Shown here one piece after another: positions 43,606 to 52,847 of a stretch of 64,000 nucleotides of DNA. The stretch lies in NCBI RefSeq assembly GCF_024171955.1, contig NZ_JAMTCS010000002.1, forward strand, positions 448,563 through 512,562, in the 5' to 3' direction. How positions within the stretch are numbered: position 1 is the stretch's first letter; every line of letters begins with the position of its first letter. Source of the stretch: Promicromonospora thailandica (GTDB taxonomy: Bacteria > Actinomycetota > Actinomycetes > Actinomycetales > Cellulomonadaceae). A program made the position numbers and the translations under genes. The notes below the pieces were generated by a model. The model was not told the DNA's origin. It did no database searches and was given only the letters and a program-made list of their open reading frames with translations.

Positions 43606-45359
43606 CCACGTTCGTGCCGCCCGAGATCGACTGGCTCGCCCTCGCACCGCTCCTGGTGGTGCTGGGCGCGGGTGTCGTGGGCATCCTCGTCGAGGCCTTC
43701 GTGCCCGCGCGCGCCCGCCGCACCACCCAGATCGTGCTGACGCTGGCCGCGCTGGCCGGCGGGTTCGCCGTCGTCGCGGTGCTGTGGCCGCAGATCGTGG
43801 CGCAGCCGGTGCAGGTGCTGGGCGGCAGCGTGACCCTCACGCCGTTCGCGCTCGGCACGCAGGGCCTGGTCGCCGCGCTCGCCTTCCTGGGCGTGCTCGT
43901 CGTGGCGGACCGCACCAGCACCGGGCAGGACGCGTTCGCGCCGTCCGCCTCCGCGGTGCCCGGCACGTCGTACGAGGACCTGGCGCGCCGCTCGGGGCTG
44001 GAGCAGACCGAGATCTACCCGCTGCTGCTGTTCGCGGCCGGCGGCATGATGCTCTTCGCGTCCACGGACGACCTGATCGTCATGTTCATCGCGCTCGAGG
44101 TGCTCTCGCTCCCGCTGTACGTGCTCTGCGCGACGGCGCGCCGGCGCCGGCTCCTGTCCCAGGAGGCCGCGGCCAAGTACTTCCTGCTCGGCGCGTTCGC
44201 CTCGGCGCTGTTCATCTTCGGCGTGGCGCTGATCTACGGGTTCGCCGGCACGGTGCGCCTGCTGGTGATCGCCCAGCGGGTGCAGCAGGGCGGACTGCCG
44301 CTGGAGGGCATGACCGTGCTGCTGGTGGCGGGCGTGCTGCTCGTGACGGTGGGCCTGCTGTTCAAGGTGGGCGCGGTGCCGTTCCACGCCTGGACGCCCG
44401 ACGTGTACACGGGGGCGCCCACACCGATCACCGGCTTCATGGCCGCGTGCACCAAGGTGGCGGCCGTGGCGGCGCTCGTCGTGGTGCTGTACCGGATCAC
44501 GATCGGTGTGGGGGCGGTCAGCCCGGAGACCATGCAGCAGCTCCAGGCCGTGATCGTCGTCGTCGCCGTGCTGACCATGGCGGTCGGCACGGTCGTCGGC
44601 TCCGTCCAGTCCGACGTCAAGCGCCTGCTGGCCTACTCGTCGATCGCGCACGCGGGCTTCCTGCTCGTGGGCGTCGCGGGCTTCCGGCCGGAGGTGCAGG
44701 CCTCGACGCTGTTCTACCTGCTGGCCTACGGCGTCGCCACGATCGGCGCGTTCGGCGTGGTGACGCTGGTGCGCGAGCGCCGGGTCGGGGCCACCTCGGG
44801 CGAGGACAACGGCCCGGTCGAGGACGACGGCGTGGTGCTCGGCGAGGCCACGGAGATCGCGCAGTGGGCCGGCCTGGGCCGCAAGGCGCCGTGGCTCACC
44901 GCCGCGTTCGCGCTGTTCCTCCTGTCCATGGCGGGCATCCCGCTCACCGCCGGGTTCATCGCCAAGTTCGGGGCGTTCAGCGGCGCGACGAACGGCGGTC
45001 TGTGGTGGCTCGCGGTGCTGGGCGTGCTCGCGTCGGTGGTCGCCGTCGCGTTCTACCTGCGGCTGCTCGTGGTCATGGTGTTCCGCCGGGCGGACGACGA
45101 GACCGTCCCGGAGCGGGTGCCGGACGCGGAGGACCTCGGCGAGGGTGCGGGGGCCTCCGGCGCCCCGGCCGGCGTCGGGACTGCGACACTGGTCACGCCG
45201 CAGGTCACGGCCTCGCAGCAGGTCGCGGTGACGGTGGTGCGCTCTCGCGGGCCGGCCGCCGTGGCCATCGCGGTGTGCGCGGTCGTCACAGTGATTCTCG
45301 GCGTTTTCCCGTCCCCGGTTCTCGGTCTGGTGGAACAGGCAAGTAAGTTCGTGCCGTGA
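43602..45359 (+). CDS. nuoN: NADH-quinone oxidoreductase subunit N
   Basis: A 585-residue antiporter-like subunit, the last of the nuo set. Signatures are MFIALEVLSLPLYVLCA, KVGAVPFHAWTPDVYTGAPTP, and AYSSIAHAGFLLVGV. A hydrophilic insert near residue 400 (SGEDNGPVEDDGVV) and one near 510 are lineage features. The GTG overlaps nuoM and the stop overlaps the polyprenyl synthase GTG. Confidence 0.95.
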   Translation: MTTFVPPEIDWLALAPLLVVLGAGVVGILVEAFVPARARRTTQIVLTLAALAGGFAVVAVLWPQIVAQPVQVLGGSVTLTPFALGTQGLVAALAFLGVLVVADRTSTGQDAFAPSASAVPGTSYEDLARRSGLEQTEIYPLLLFAAGGMMLFASTDDLIVMFIALEVLSLPLYVLCATARRRRLLSQEAAAKYFLLGAFASALFIFGVALIYGFAGTVRLLVIAQRVQQGGLPLEGMTVLLVAGVLLVTVGLLFKVGAVPFHAWTPDVYTGAPTPITGFMAACTKVAAVAALVVVLYRITIGVGAVSPETMQQLQAVIVVVAVLTMAVGTVVGSVQSDVKRLLAYSSIAHAGFLLVGVAGFRPEVQASTLFYLLAYGVATIGAFGVVTLVRERRVGATSGEDNGPVEDDGVVLGEATEIAQWAGLGRKAPWLTAAFALFLLSMAGIPLTAGFIAKFGAFSGATNGGLWWLAVLGVLASVVAVAFYLRLLVVMVFRRADDETVPERVPDAEDLGEGAGASGAPAGVGTATLVTPQVTASQQVAVTVVRSRGPAAVAIAVCAVVTVILGVFPSPVLGLVEQASKFVP

Positions 45360-46444
45360 CCTCCGCACCGCTGCCGCCCCGGACGACGTCGGGCACGCCC
45401 ACGACGTCGTCCCCGGCCGGCTCGTCGAACCCGCCCGACCCGACCGCGCTCGGGCTGCCGATCACCGACCCCGAGCTGGCGTCCCGCCTGGCGGACCGGC
45501 TGACGGTGGTCGACGAGGCGCTGCTGGAGGCCGTCGCCAGCGCGGACAAGCTGGCCGACGGCGCCTCCCGGCACCTCATCGACGCGGGCGGCAAGCGGTT
45601 CCGGCCGCTGCTGACGCTGCTGACGGGCGAGCTCGGCGACGGTGCGGCGCCCGGCGTCGTCGACGCGGCGGTGGTCGTGGAGCTGACGCAGGTGGCCTCG
45701 CTGTACCACGACGACGTCATGGACTCCGCGCCCATGCGGCGCGGGGCGCCCGCGGCCCACATGGTGTGGGGCAACTCCGTGGCGATCCTCGTGGGCGACA
45801 TGCTGTTCGCCCGCGCCTCCGCGCGGGTGGCCGAGCTCGGTCCGGAGGCGGTGATCCTGCAGTCCCGGACGTTCGAGCGCATGTGCCTGGGCCAGCTCCA
45901 CGAGACCATGGGGCCGGACGACGGCGCGGACCGGGTGGACCACTACCTCCAGGTGCTGTCCGACAAGACGGCGTCGCTGCTGTCGACGTCGGCCCGGCTG
46001 GGGGCGATGCTCGCCGGGGCGCCGGCGGAGCAGATCGAGGCCGTGGGCGCCTACGGCGAGAAGGTGGGCGTGGCCTTCCAGCTCGCCGACGACGTGCTCG
46101 ACGTCGCCTCGTCGGGCGAGACGTCGGGCAAGACGCCGGGCACGGACCTGCGCGAGCACGTGCCGACCATGCCGGTGCTGCTGCTGCGGCAGCGGGTCGA
46201 GTCGGACGCGGCGACGGACGAGGACCGGGACCTGCTGGCCGCGCTGGACGGCGACCTGTCCTCCGACGAGGCGCTGACCGCCGTGGTGGAGCGGCTGCGT
46301 GCGCACGACGTGCTGGCGGAGACCCGGGAGCAGGCCGTGCGCTGGGCGCGCGCCGCGGCCGCGGAGCTGGCGCCGCTGCCGGACGGCCCGGTGAAGGACT
46401 CGCTGGAGCAGTTCGCCCAGGTCCTGGCCGACCGCGCGGTCTGA
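45356..46444 (+). CDS. Polyprenyl diphosphate synthase
   Basis: A 362-residue trans-isoprenyl diphosphate synthase. GGKRFRP is at residues 78-84, the first aspartate-rich motif DDVMD at 119-123 and the second DDVLD at 245-249. Proteins of this class make the long chain used as the menaquinone tail; exact length cannot be read from sequence. The first 35 residues are a Pro/Thr/Ser-rich extension. Its GTG overlaps the nuoN stop, so it is cotranslated with complex I and probably shares Rex control. A long hairpin follows. Confidence 0.93.
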   Translation: MTSAPLPPRTTSGTPTTSSPAGSSNPPDPTALGLPITDPELASRLADRLTVVDEALLEAVASADKLADGASRHLIDAGGKRFRPLLTLLTGELGDGAAPGVVDAAVVVELTQVASLYHDDVMDSAPMRRGAPAAHMVWGNSVAILVGDMLFARASARVAELGPEAVILQSRTFERMCLGQLHETMGPDDGADRVDHYLQVLSDKTASLLSTSARLGAMLAGAPAEQIEAVGAYGEKVGVAFQLADDVLDVASSGETSGKTPGTDLREHVPTMPVLLLRQRVESDAATDEDRDLLAALDGDLSSDEALTAVVERLRAHDVLAETREQAVRWARAAAAELAPLPDGPVKDSLEQFAQVLADRAV

Positions 46445-46496
46445 GCGGGCGCGGCGCGTCGCGGGCGGGCTCCGGCGCGCCGCGGCCGGACCTCCT

Positions 46497-46558
46497 CTTC
46501 GAGACCGAGGTTGCTTCGCTGTGCCGGCTCGCAGAGCGAAGCAACCTCGGTCTCGAAG
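46497..46558 (+). terminator. Long perfect hairpin after the reductase-nuo unit
   Basis: Arms 46497-46520 and 46535-46558 pair perfectly over 24 bp with a 14-nt loop. The left arm starts CTTCGAGACCGAGG. It closes the 19-kb reductase-nuo-polyprenyl synthase unit, before the first giant gene on the same strand. No T-run. Confidence 0.7.
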
Positions 46559-46588
46559 GTGAGGAGGGCCGGGGCCGGGGCGCGTGGC

Positions 46589-46594
46589 TAGGAT
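46589..46594 (+). promoter_or_regulatory. -10 box of giant surface protein gene 1
   Basis: TAGGAT, with AGGGGGG as ribosome site before the GTG at 46616. The paralogues at 52804 (TAGGCT) and 59021 (TAGGGT) have matching boxes. Confidence 0.5.
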
Positions 46595-46615
46595 GCTGGT
46601 CGGTACCAGGGGGGC

Positions 46616-49600
46616 GTGGTGGCGGACGCGGTCGAGGAGCGGTTCAGGTTCACTGCCGGCTTCGTCGTGTCCTGGGCGCTGGTCGTCCTGTTCACCGGGG
46701 CCCTGATCGCCCTCGCGCTCGCACAGGACGGCGAGGCGACGGCGGAGGTCGACCTCGACGACTCCGGCGTCTGGGTGACCCAGACCGAGTCGGGGCGGCT
46801 GGGCCGGTTCAACGACCAGGCCCGCGCCCTCGACAGCACGCTGCTCGCCGGGTCCTCGACGTTCGACGTGCAGCAGCAGGAGTACCGCGTGCTCCTGACC
46901 GACGACGGCGCGTCGACGGCGAGCCCCGTCGACCCCGCCCAGCTCACGCTCGCCGGTCCCGTGCGTGCCCCGCGCGGCGCGCAGCTCGCGTCCGGCGGCC
47001 GCACCACGGCGATCCTCGACCCCGAGGACGGGCGCCTGTGGGTGCTGCCGTTCGACGGCGTCACGGCCTTCGACGAGGCGGAGCTGGAGCCGACGGCGGA
47101 GGTCGGCCCCGGCGGGCGCCTCGTGGTGGCCACCGACGGCACGGTGTTCGTCGCCGTCGCGCGCGAGGGGACGCTGTACCGCGTGGCGACGGGTGGGCAG
47201 GGTGCGCCGGGCGAGATGACCGAGAGCGACCTGCCCGTCGCGGACGACGCCGAGCTGGAGGTCACGGCGGTCGGCGACGAGCCGGTGGTGCTGGACCGGA
47301 CGGCGTCCGCGCTCGTGCTGCCCGACGGCGAGGTCGTGGAGATCGCCGGGGGTGCCGAGGCCCGGCTGCAGCAGCCGTCCCCCGAGGCACGGTCCGTCAT
47401 GGTCGGCACGACCACCGGGCTGGTCGCCCAGCCGCTGGGCGGCGGGGAGGCGACCACCCGGGCGGCCGAGGGCATCCCGGCGGCCCCGGTCCAGGTGGGG
47501 GCCTGCACGTTCGGCGCCTGGTCGGGCAGCGGGCAGGTGGTCCGGGACTGCCCGGGAGCCGACCGTGACGTCGACGAGTACCTGGAGGGTGCCGACGGCG
47601 AGCTGGCCTACCGCGTCAACCGCTCGGTCGTGGTGCTCAACGACGTGGCGGACGGCACGCTGTGGATGGCCGCGGAGGACTTCGAGAAGGTCGACGACTG
47701 GGACCTCACGATGCCCCAGGACGCGACCGGCGAGCAGACCGAGACCGAGTCGACGACGCCCGAGCTCGTCGACCAGGTCGTGGCCGACCGGGACGAGCCG
47801 AACCGCGCACCGACGCCGAAGGACGACGACCTCGGCGTCCGCCCGGGCCGCACGACCGTGCTGAACGTGCTGGGCAACGACACCGACCCGGACGGCGACG
47901 TGATGACCGTGGCGGTGGCCCGGCCGCCGTCGGCGGCGAGCGGCGTGACCGTGCACCGTGTGCTCGACGGGCTGGCGCTCCAGGCGGACGTGCCCGAGGA
48001 TGCGTCGGGTTCGGTGGCGTTCACCTACACGGTCGACGACGGCCGGGGCGGCACCGCGGACGCCACCGTGCGGCTGCGGGTGGCTCCGCCCGGCGAGAGC
48101 GCGCCGCCCGAGCCCGACGGCGAGCCGGTGCTGCGGGTGGCGCAGGGCGGGTCGGCCACCGTCAAGGTGCTGCCGTACTGGCGCGACCCGGACGGCGACG
48201 ACCTCGTGCTGTCGAGCGTGGCGACCACCGACCCCGCGGACCGGACGCGGTTCCGCCCGGACGGCACGGTCGAGTTCCGCGACGGCGGCGGCACGGTGGG
48301 CCGCAAGCTCGTCGACCTCACGGTCGCGGACAGCACCGGCCAGGTGGGCGAGGGCCGGCTCCTGGTCGACGTGGTCGCGGCGCAGGAGCCACCGGTCGCG
48401 GTGGGCGACCACGTCGCGGTCACCGCGGGCCGGCCCGTGACGGTGCACCCCCTGGTGAACGACACCGACCCCAACGGCGACAGGCTGCGGCTGGTCGACG
48501 TGGCGGAACAGGCCCCGGCCACGATCACACCCCACTTCGCGGCGGGCTCGTTCCGGTTCGTGTCCGACGAGCCGGGCAGCTACGACCTGGCCTACCGGGT
48601 CAGCGACGGCCCGGACGCGGCCCTCGGTCTGGTGCGGGTGGACGTGCTGCCACCGCCGGAGAGCGGCGGCTCGCCCGTCACGGTGACCGACACGGTGCTG
48701 CTGCCGGCCGGCGGGTCGGCGCTCGTCGACGTCGTGGCGAACGACACCGACCCGGCCGGTGGCGTGCTCGTGGTGCAGTCCGTGACGGTGCCCGACGACG
48801 CCCCGGTCACCGCGGCCGTGCTCGACCACCACGTGCTGCGGGTGGCCGAGGCCCGGCGGCCGGACGGGCCCGTCACGCTGGAATACACGGTGGCGAACGG
48901 CACCGGCACCGCCGTCGGCCAGGTGCGCGTGGTGCCCGTGCCCGCCGCGACGTCGCCGCGCCCGCCGACGGCCGAGCCGGACGACGCGACCGTGCACGCG
49001 GGCGACGTCGTGACCGTCCCGGTGCTCCGGAACGACAGCCACCCCGACGGCCTGGAGCTCACGCTCGCCGAGGAGCTCGTGGAGCTGCCGGAGGACGGCG
49101 AGGCCTTCGTGTCCCAGGACACGGTGCGGTTCAAGGCCGGACCGGAGCAGAGCGGCACGGTCCACCTGGTCTACGAGGTGGCGGACCCGGGCGGGCAGCG
49201 GGACTCGGCCCAGGTGACGGTGACGGTCGTGGACGACGACGAGAACGTCGCGCCCCAGCCGCCCGAGGTCACGGCACGGGTGCTGGCCGGAGCGACCACG
49301 CGCATCGTCCTGCCCCTGGACGGCAGCGACCCCGACGGCGACCACGTCCGGCTCGACGCGGTCGCGTCGGCGCCCCGCGCCGGCACCGTGGACGTCGTGG
49401 ACGGCGCCCTGGAGTACGAGGCGGCCGCGACGGCCTCCGGTGAGGACCGGTTCACGTACTCCGTCGTCGACACGCGGGGCGCGACCGCCGTCGGCACGGT
49501 GCGCGTGGGCGTGGCCCGCCCGCCCCAGGTCAACCAGCCGCCCCTGGCGGTGGACGACGAGCTGTCTGTGCGGCCCGGCCGCACCGTGGGCGTGGACGCG

Positions 49601-52600
49601 CTCGCGAACGACTCCGACCCGAACGGCGACCAGGTGGGCCTGGTGCCGCGCTCGTTCGAGGGCGCGCCGGAGCTGTCGCCCGAGGTCGCGGACGACCTCG
49701 TCGTGGTCACGGCCCCCGAGGACGAGGGCACCCACACGTTCTACTACGGCATCGAGGACACGTTCGCGGCCCGGGCCACGGGCGCGGTCACGGTCGACGT
49801 CGCGCGGGACGCGCCGCTCCTGCGCCCGGTCGCGCGGGACGACGCCGTCGCCCCGGAGGACGTCACGTCGTCCACCGTGACGGTCGACGTCACCGGCAAC
49901 GACTCCGACCCGGACGGGCTCGCCGCCGACCTCGTGGTCACGGTGCCGGGCGCGGGCCCCGACGGCGCCACCGTGTCGGACGACGGCGAGGTGGTGGTGC
50001 CGCTGACCGCGCGGCCGCAGGTCGTCACCTACGAGGTGACCGACCCGGACGGCCTCACGGCGAAGGCGTTCCTGCGGGTGCCGCGCGACGGCACGCCGCC
50101 GCGGCTGCGCGAGGGCCTCGCCCCGGTCGAGGTCACGGCGGGCGTACCGGCCGAGCTGGACCTCGCCGACTACGTGGTGGTGGCGCAGGGCCGCACGCCC
50201 CGGATCACCGACGAGGCCGAGGTGGCGGCGACCGAGGGCGACCACGAGGTGACCGGGCCCACGCGGGTCGCCTACACCGCGCACCGGGACTACTCCGGTC
50301 CGGCCGCGCTGACGTTCGAGGTGACCGACGGCGCCGGCGTCGACGACCCGGACGGCCGCACGGCGGTGCTCTCCCTGCCGCTGCAGGTGCTGCCGGGGGC
50401 GAACGAGGCGCCCGAGATCGCCGGCACGCCCCGGGTCGAGGCCGCGGCGGGCGAGGAGACCGCGCTCGACCTGTCCCGGTTCGTGACCGACCCCGACGGG
50501 GACCCGCTCACCGTGACGGCCGGGCCCGGCGGGGACGGGCTCAGCCTGGCCACCACGGGGACGACGGTGCGGGTCACCGTGGCCCCGGACGTGCCGAAGG
50601 GCACCAGCGCCTCCGTGGGGTTCACCGTCTCCGACGGGAACCATCCGCCGGTCTCCGGGCAGCTCGGCGTCACGGTCGTCGCCTCGACCCGCCCGCTCGC
50701 GCGAGCCACCACCGACGAGGTCCCGGACGGGCACCAGGGCGAGACGACGACGGTGGACGTGCTGGCCAACGACGTCAACCCGTTCCCGGAGGAGCCGCTC
50801 CGGCTGGTCGCTGCCCACCTGGAGTCCGGACGGGCCGCCGTCGAGGCCGCGGGCGACCGCGTGCGCGTCACGCCGCCGGCCGACTTCCACGGCGTGGCCG
50901 TGGTGCGCTACCGGGTGGCGGACGCGACCGGTGACCCGACGCGCGAGGTCGAGGGCGTCGCGCGCGTCACGGTGCTCGGCGCGCCCGAGACGCCGCGGCC
51001 GCCAGCCGTCGAGGAGGTGCGCTCCCGGACCGTGGTGCTGAGCTGGGACCCGCCGCCGGACAACGGTGCCCCGATCACGGAGTACCGCGTGCGCTCCGGG
51101 GCGGGCCGGACGACCACGTGCCCCACCACCACCTGCACGGTCACGGGCCTGACGAACGACCAGGCCTACACGTTCACCGTGGCGGCGCGGAACGAGGTGG
51201 GCACGTCGGGGGAGTCGGGCCCCTCCGAGGAGGCCCGGCCCGACGAGAAGCCGGACCGTCCCGCGCCGCCCACGCTGAGCTTCGGCGACGAGCGCCTCAC
51301 CGTGACGTGGAAGAACCGCTCCTACACCGACCGGTCGCCCATCGAGTGCGTGAACCTGGAGATCAGCCCGGCGCCGCCGGCGGGCGGGATCCAGAAGACG
51401 TGCCTGGACGGTACGAGCACGGTGTGGGACGGGCTGGCGAACGGCACGGCCTACACGGTGCGCGTGCAGGCGCGGAACGCGGCACCCGACCCCTCCGACT
51501 GGTCGGACGCGTCGGCGCCGCAGACGCCGGCGGCGCCGCCCGCCCGCCCGGCCGCGCCGCGCGCGACCCGGGTCGACACCGCGGTGGGCGGGCAGGTCAC
51601 GGTGCGCTGGACGGCGCCCGCGACGAACGGGGCGCCGGTCATCGAGTACACGCTGAGCATCTACCGGGACGGCGAGCCCGCCGGGACCCGGGTCGTCAGC
51701 GGCACGTCCCAGAAGCTGCAGGGGCTGGACCCGCGGTCGGGCTACCAGTTCGCGGTGGCCGCACGGAACAAGGCGGGCACGTCCCCCACGGGCCCGCGGT
51801 CGGCGGTGCTGGAGCCGTACGGGACCCCGGCGGTCCCCGGCCCGCCCAGGGCCGCGCTGATCAGCGGGGACACCAACGGCAAGGCCCGGGTCACCTGGTC
51901 GGGGATCACCGACTTCCGCGGCAAGGACCCGTACTACCAGGTGCGGGCGGACGGCTCGGCGACGAAGGACGCCACCGGCTCGCCGACCACCGTCGGCGGC
52001 CTCGCCAACGGCCAGGACCACACGTTCGAGGTGCGTGCCTGCAACGCGCACACGTGCTCGGCCTGGACGGCGCGCTCGAACGCCGTCAACCCGTACACGG
52101 TGCCCGGCGCCCCGCCGATCGACTGGTTCCAGGACCTCGGCGACGACGGCAACTTCCGCATCTGGGCGGCCCCGAGCAACGGCGGGCGCCGGGTCGACCG
52201 CATCGAGTTCCGGCTCAGCGGCGACGCGACGCGCGAGGGCATGCGCGAGAACCTCTCCGACGCCTGGCAGAACGGCGACCACTTCTACCAGGTGAACGTG
52301 CCCACGGGGGCGAACAAGAGCTACACGGTGCGCGCGCGGCTGTGCAACGCCGCCGGGTGCGGGGAGTGGGCGCGCAAAAGCGGGAGCACGGGGGACACGG
52401 ACAGCGGCCGGACCCTCACGTCCTACAAGGGGGCGAGCGCCGTGGGGTTCACGAACGACGACGGCACCACCTGCACCCGGTCCACGTGCGCCTACCTCGG
52501 CCTGCGGCTGCGCGGTGCGCAGCCGAACCTCGACTTCGGCGCCGCCTGCTCGGCGGCAGGTGAGCGGTTCGCGCCGACTGCCGGAGGGAACCTGGCCTTC

Positions 52601-52744
52601 GAGACGACCCGCGACGGCAGGAAGCTCCGCACGGATGCGGACGGGAGCTTCACGGGTGAGCTGCCCTGCGCCTGGGGGACCCCGGGTGTCGAGGTCTACG
52701 TCTACTCGTACAACTGGGGCACGGCGACGCCGGTGGTCTGGTGA
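46616..52744 (+). CDS. Giant Ig/cadherin-like and FN3 surface protein, copy 1
   Basis: A 2042-residue secreted or anchored protein. Order: short cytoplasmic N-terminus; one membrane helix at about 15-37; the shared motif DLDDSGVWVT and LGRFN; a beta-rich block to about 390 that may form a propeller; about eleven repeats of roughly 95 residues (400-1460), ten with a D-x-D-P-x-G-D-like calcium motif (for example NDTDPDGD near 422); five fibronectin type III domains (1460-1930); a C-terminal module with paired cysteines ending in TPVVW. There is no LPxTG motif. Paired cysteines in the FN3 domains (IECVN and QKTC) suggest extracytoplasmic disulfides. A structural or adhesion role is inferred. It is the first of three tandem paralogues. 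Confidence 0.88.
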   Translation: MVADAVEERFRFTAGFVVSWALVVLFTGALIALALAQDGEATAEVDLDDSGVWVTQTESGRLGRFNDQARALDSTLLAGSSTFDVQQQEYRVLLTDDGASTASPVDPAQLTLAGPVRAPRGAQLASGGRTTAILDPEDGRLWVLPFDGVTAFDEAELEPTAEVGPGGRLVVATDGTVFVAVAREGTLYRVATGGQGAPGEMTESDLPVADDAELEVTAVGDEPVVLDRTASALVLPDGEVVEIAGGAEARLQQPSPEARSVMVGTTTGLVAQPLGGGEATTRAAEGIPAAPVQVGACTFGAWSGSGQVVRDCPGADRDVDEYLEGADGELAYRVNRSVVVLNDVADGTLWMAAEDFEKVDDWDLTMPQDATGEQTETESTTPELVDQVVADRDEPNRAPTPKDDDLGVRPGRTTVLNVLGNDTDPDGDVMTVAVARPPSAASGVTVHRVLDGLALQADVPEDASGSVAFTYTVDDGRGGTADATVRLRVAPPGESAPPEPDGEPVLRVAQGGSATVKVLPYWRDPDGDDLVLSSVATTDPADRTRFRPDGTVEFRDGGGTVGRKLVDLTVADSTGQVGEGRLLVDVVAAQEPPVAVGDHVAVTAGRPVTVHPLVNDTDPNGDRLRLVDVAEQAPATITPHFAAGSFRFVSDEPGSYDLAYRVSDGPDAALGLVRVDVLPPPESGGSPVTVTDTVLLPAGGSALVDVVANDTDPAGGVLVVQSVTVPDDAPVTAAVLDHHVLRVAEARRPDGPVTLEYTVANGTGTAVGQVRVVPVPAATSPRPPTAEPDDATVHAGDVVTVPVLRNDSHPDGLELTLAEELVELPEDGEAFVSQDTVRFKAGPEQSGTVHLVYEVADPGGQRDSAQVTVTVVDDDENVAPQPPEVTARVLAGATTRIVLPLDGSDPDGDHVRLDAVASAPRAGTVDVVDGALEYEAAATASGEDRFTYSVVDTRGATAVGTVRVGVARPPQVNQPPLAVDDELSVRPGRTVGVDALANDSDPNGDQVGLVPRSFEGAPELSPEVADDLVVVTAPEDEGTHTFYYGIEDTFAARATGAVTVDVARDAPLLRPVARDDAVAPEDVTSSTVTVDVTGNDSDPDGLAADLVVTVPGAGPDGATVSDDGEVVVPLTARPQVVTYEVTDPDGLTAKAFLRVPRDGTPPRLREGLAPVEVTAGVPAELDLADYVVVAQGRTPRITDEAEVAATEGDHEVTGPTRVAYTAHRDYSGPAALTFEVTDGAGVDDPDGRTAVLSLPLQVLPGANEAPEIAGTPRVEAAAGEETALDLSRFVTDPDGDPLTVTAGPGGDGLSLATTGTTVRVTVAPDVPKGTSASVGFTVSDGNHPPVSGQLGVTVVASTRPLARATTDEVPDGHQGETTTVDVLANDVNPFPEEPLRLVAAHLESGRAAVEAAGDRVRVTPPADFHGVAVVRYRVADATGDPTREVEGVARVTVLGAPETPRPPAVEEVRSRTVVLSWDPPPDNGAPITEYRVRSGAGRTTTCPTTTCTVTGLTNDQAYTFTVAARNEVGTSGESGPSEEARPDEKPDRPAPPTLSFGDERLTVTWKNRSYTDRSPIECVNLEISPAPPAGGIQKTCLDGTSTVWDGLANGTAYTVRVQARNAAPDPSDWSDASAPQTPAAPPARPAAPRATRVDTAVGGQVTVRWTAPATNGAPVIEYTLSIYRDGEPAGTRVVSGTSQKLQGLDPRSGYQFAVAARNKAGTSPTGPRSAVLEPYGTPAVPGPPRAALISGDTNGKARVTWSGITDFRGKDPYYQVRADGSATKDATGSPTTVGGLANGQDHTFEVRACNAHTCSAWTARSNAVNPYTVPGAPPIDWFQDLGDDGNFRIWAAPSNGGRRVDRIEFRLSGDATREGMRENLSDAWQNGDHFYQVNVPTGANKSYTVRARLCNAAGCGEWARKSGSTGDTDSGRTLTSYKGASAVGFTNDDGTTCTRSTCAYLGLRLRGAQPNLDFGAACSAAGERFAPTAGGNLAFETTRDGRKLRTDADGSFTGELPCAWGTPGVEVYVYSYNWGTATPVVW

Positions 52745-52803
52745 ACGGCGGTCTCGCCCGCCGGCCGTCCCGGACGGGCTCACTGGTTGTCACAGGCGAC
52801 CGA

Positions 52804-52809
52804 TAGGCT
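52804..52809 (+). promoter_or_regulatory. -10 box of giant surface protein gene 2
   Basis: TAGGCT lies in the 103-bp gap between copies 1 and 2. The GTG at 52848 follows with GGGGAAG. Confidence 0.45.
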
Positions 52810-52847
52810 TCCGCCACCGCTGTATGACGACGAGTTGGGGAAGACCT

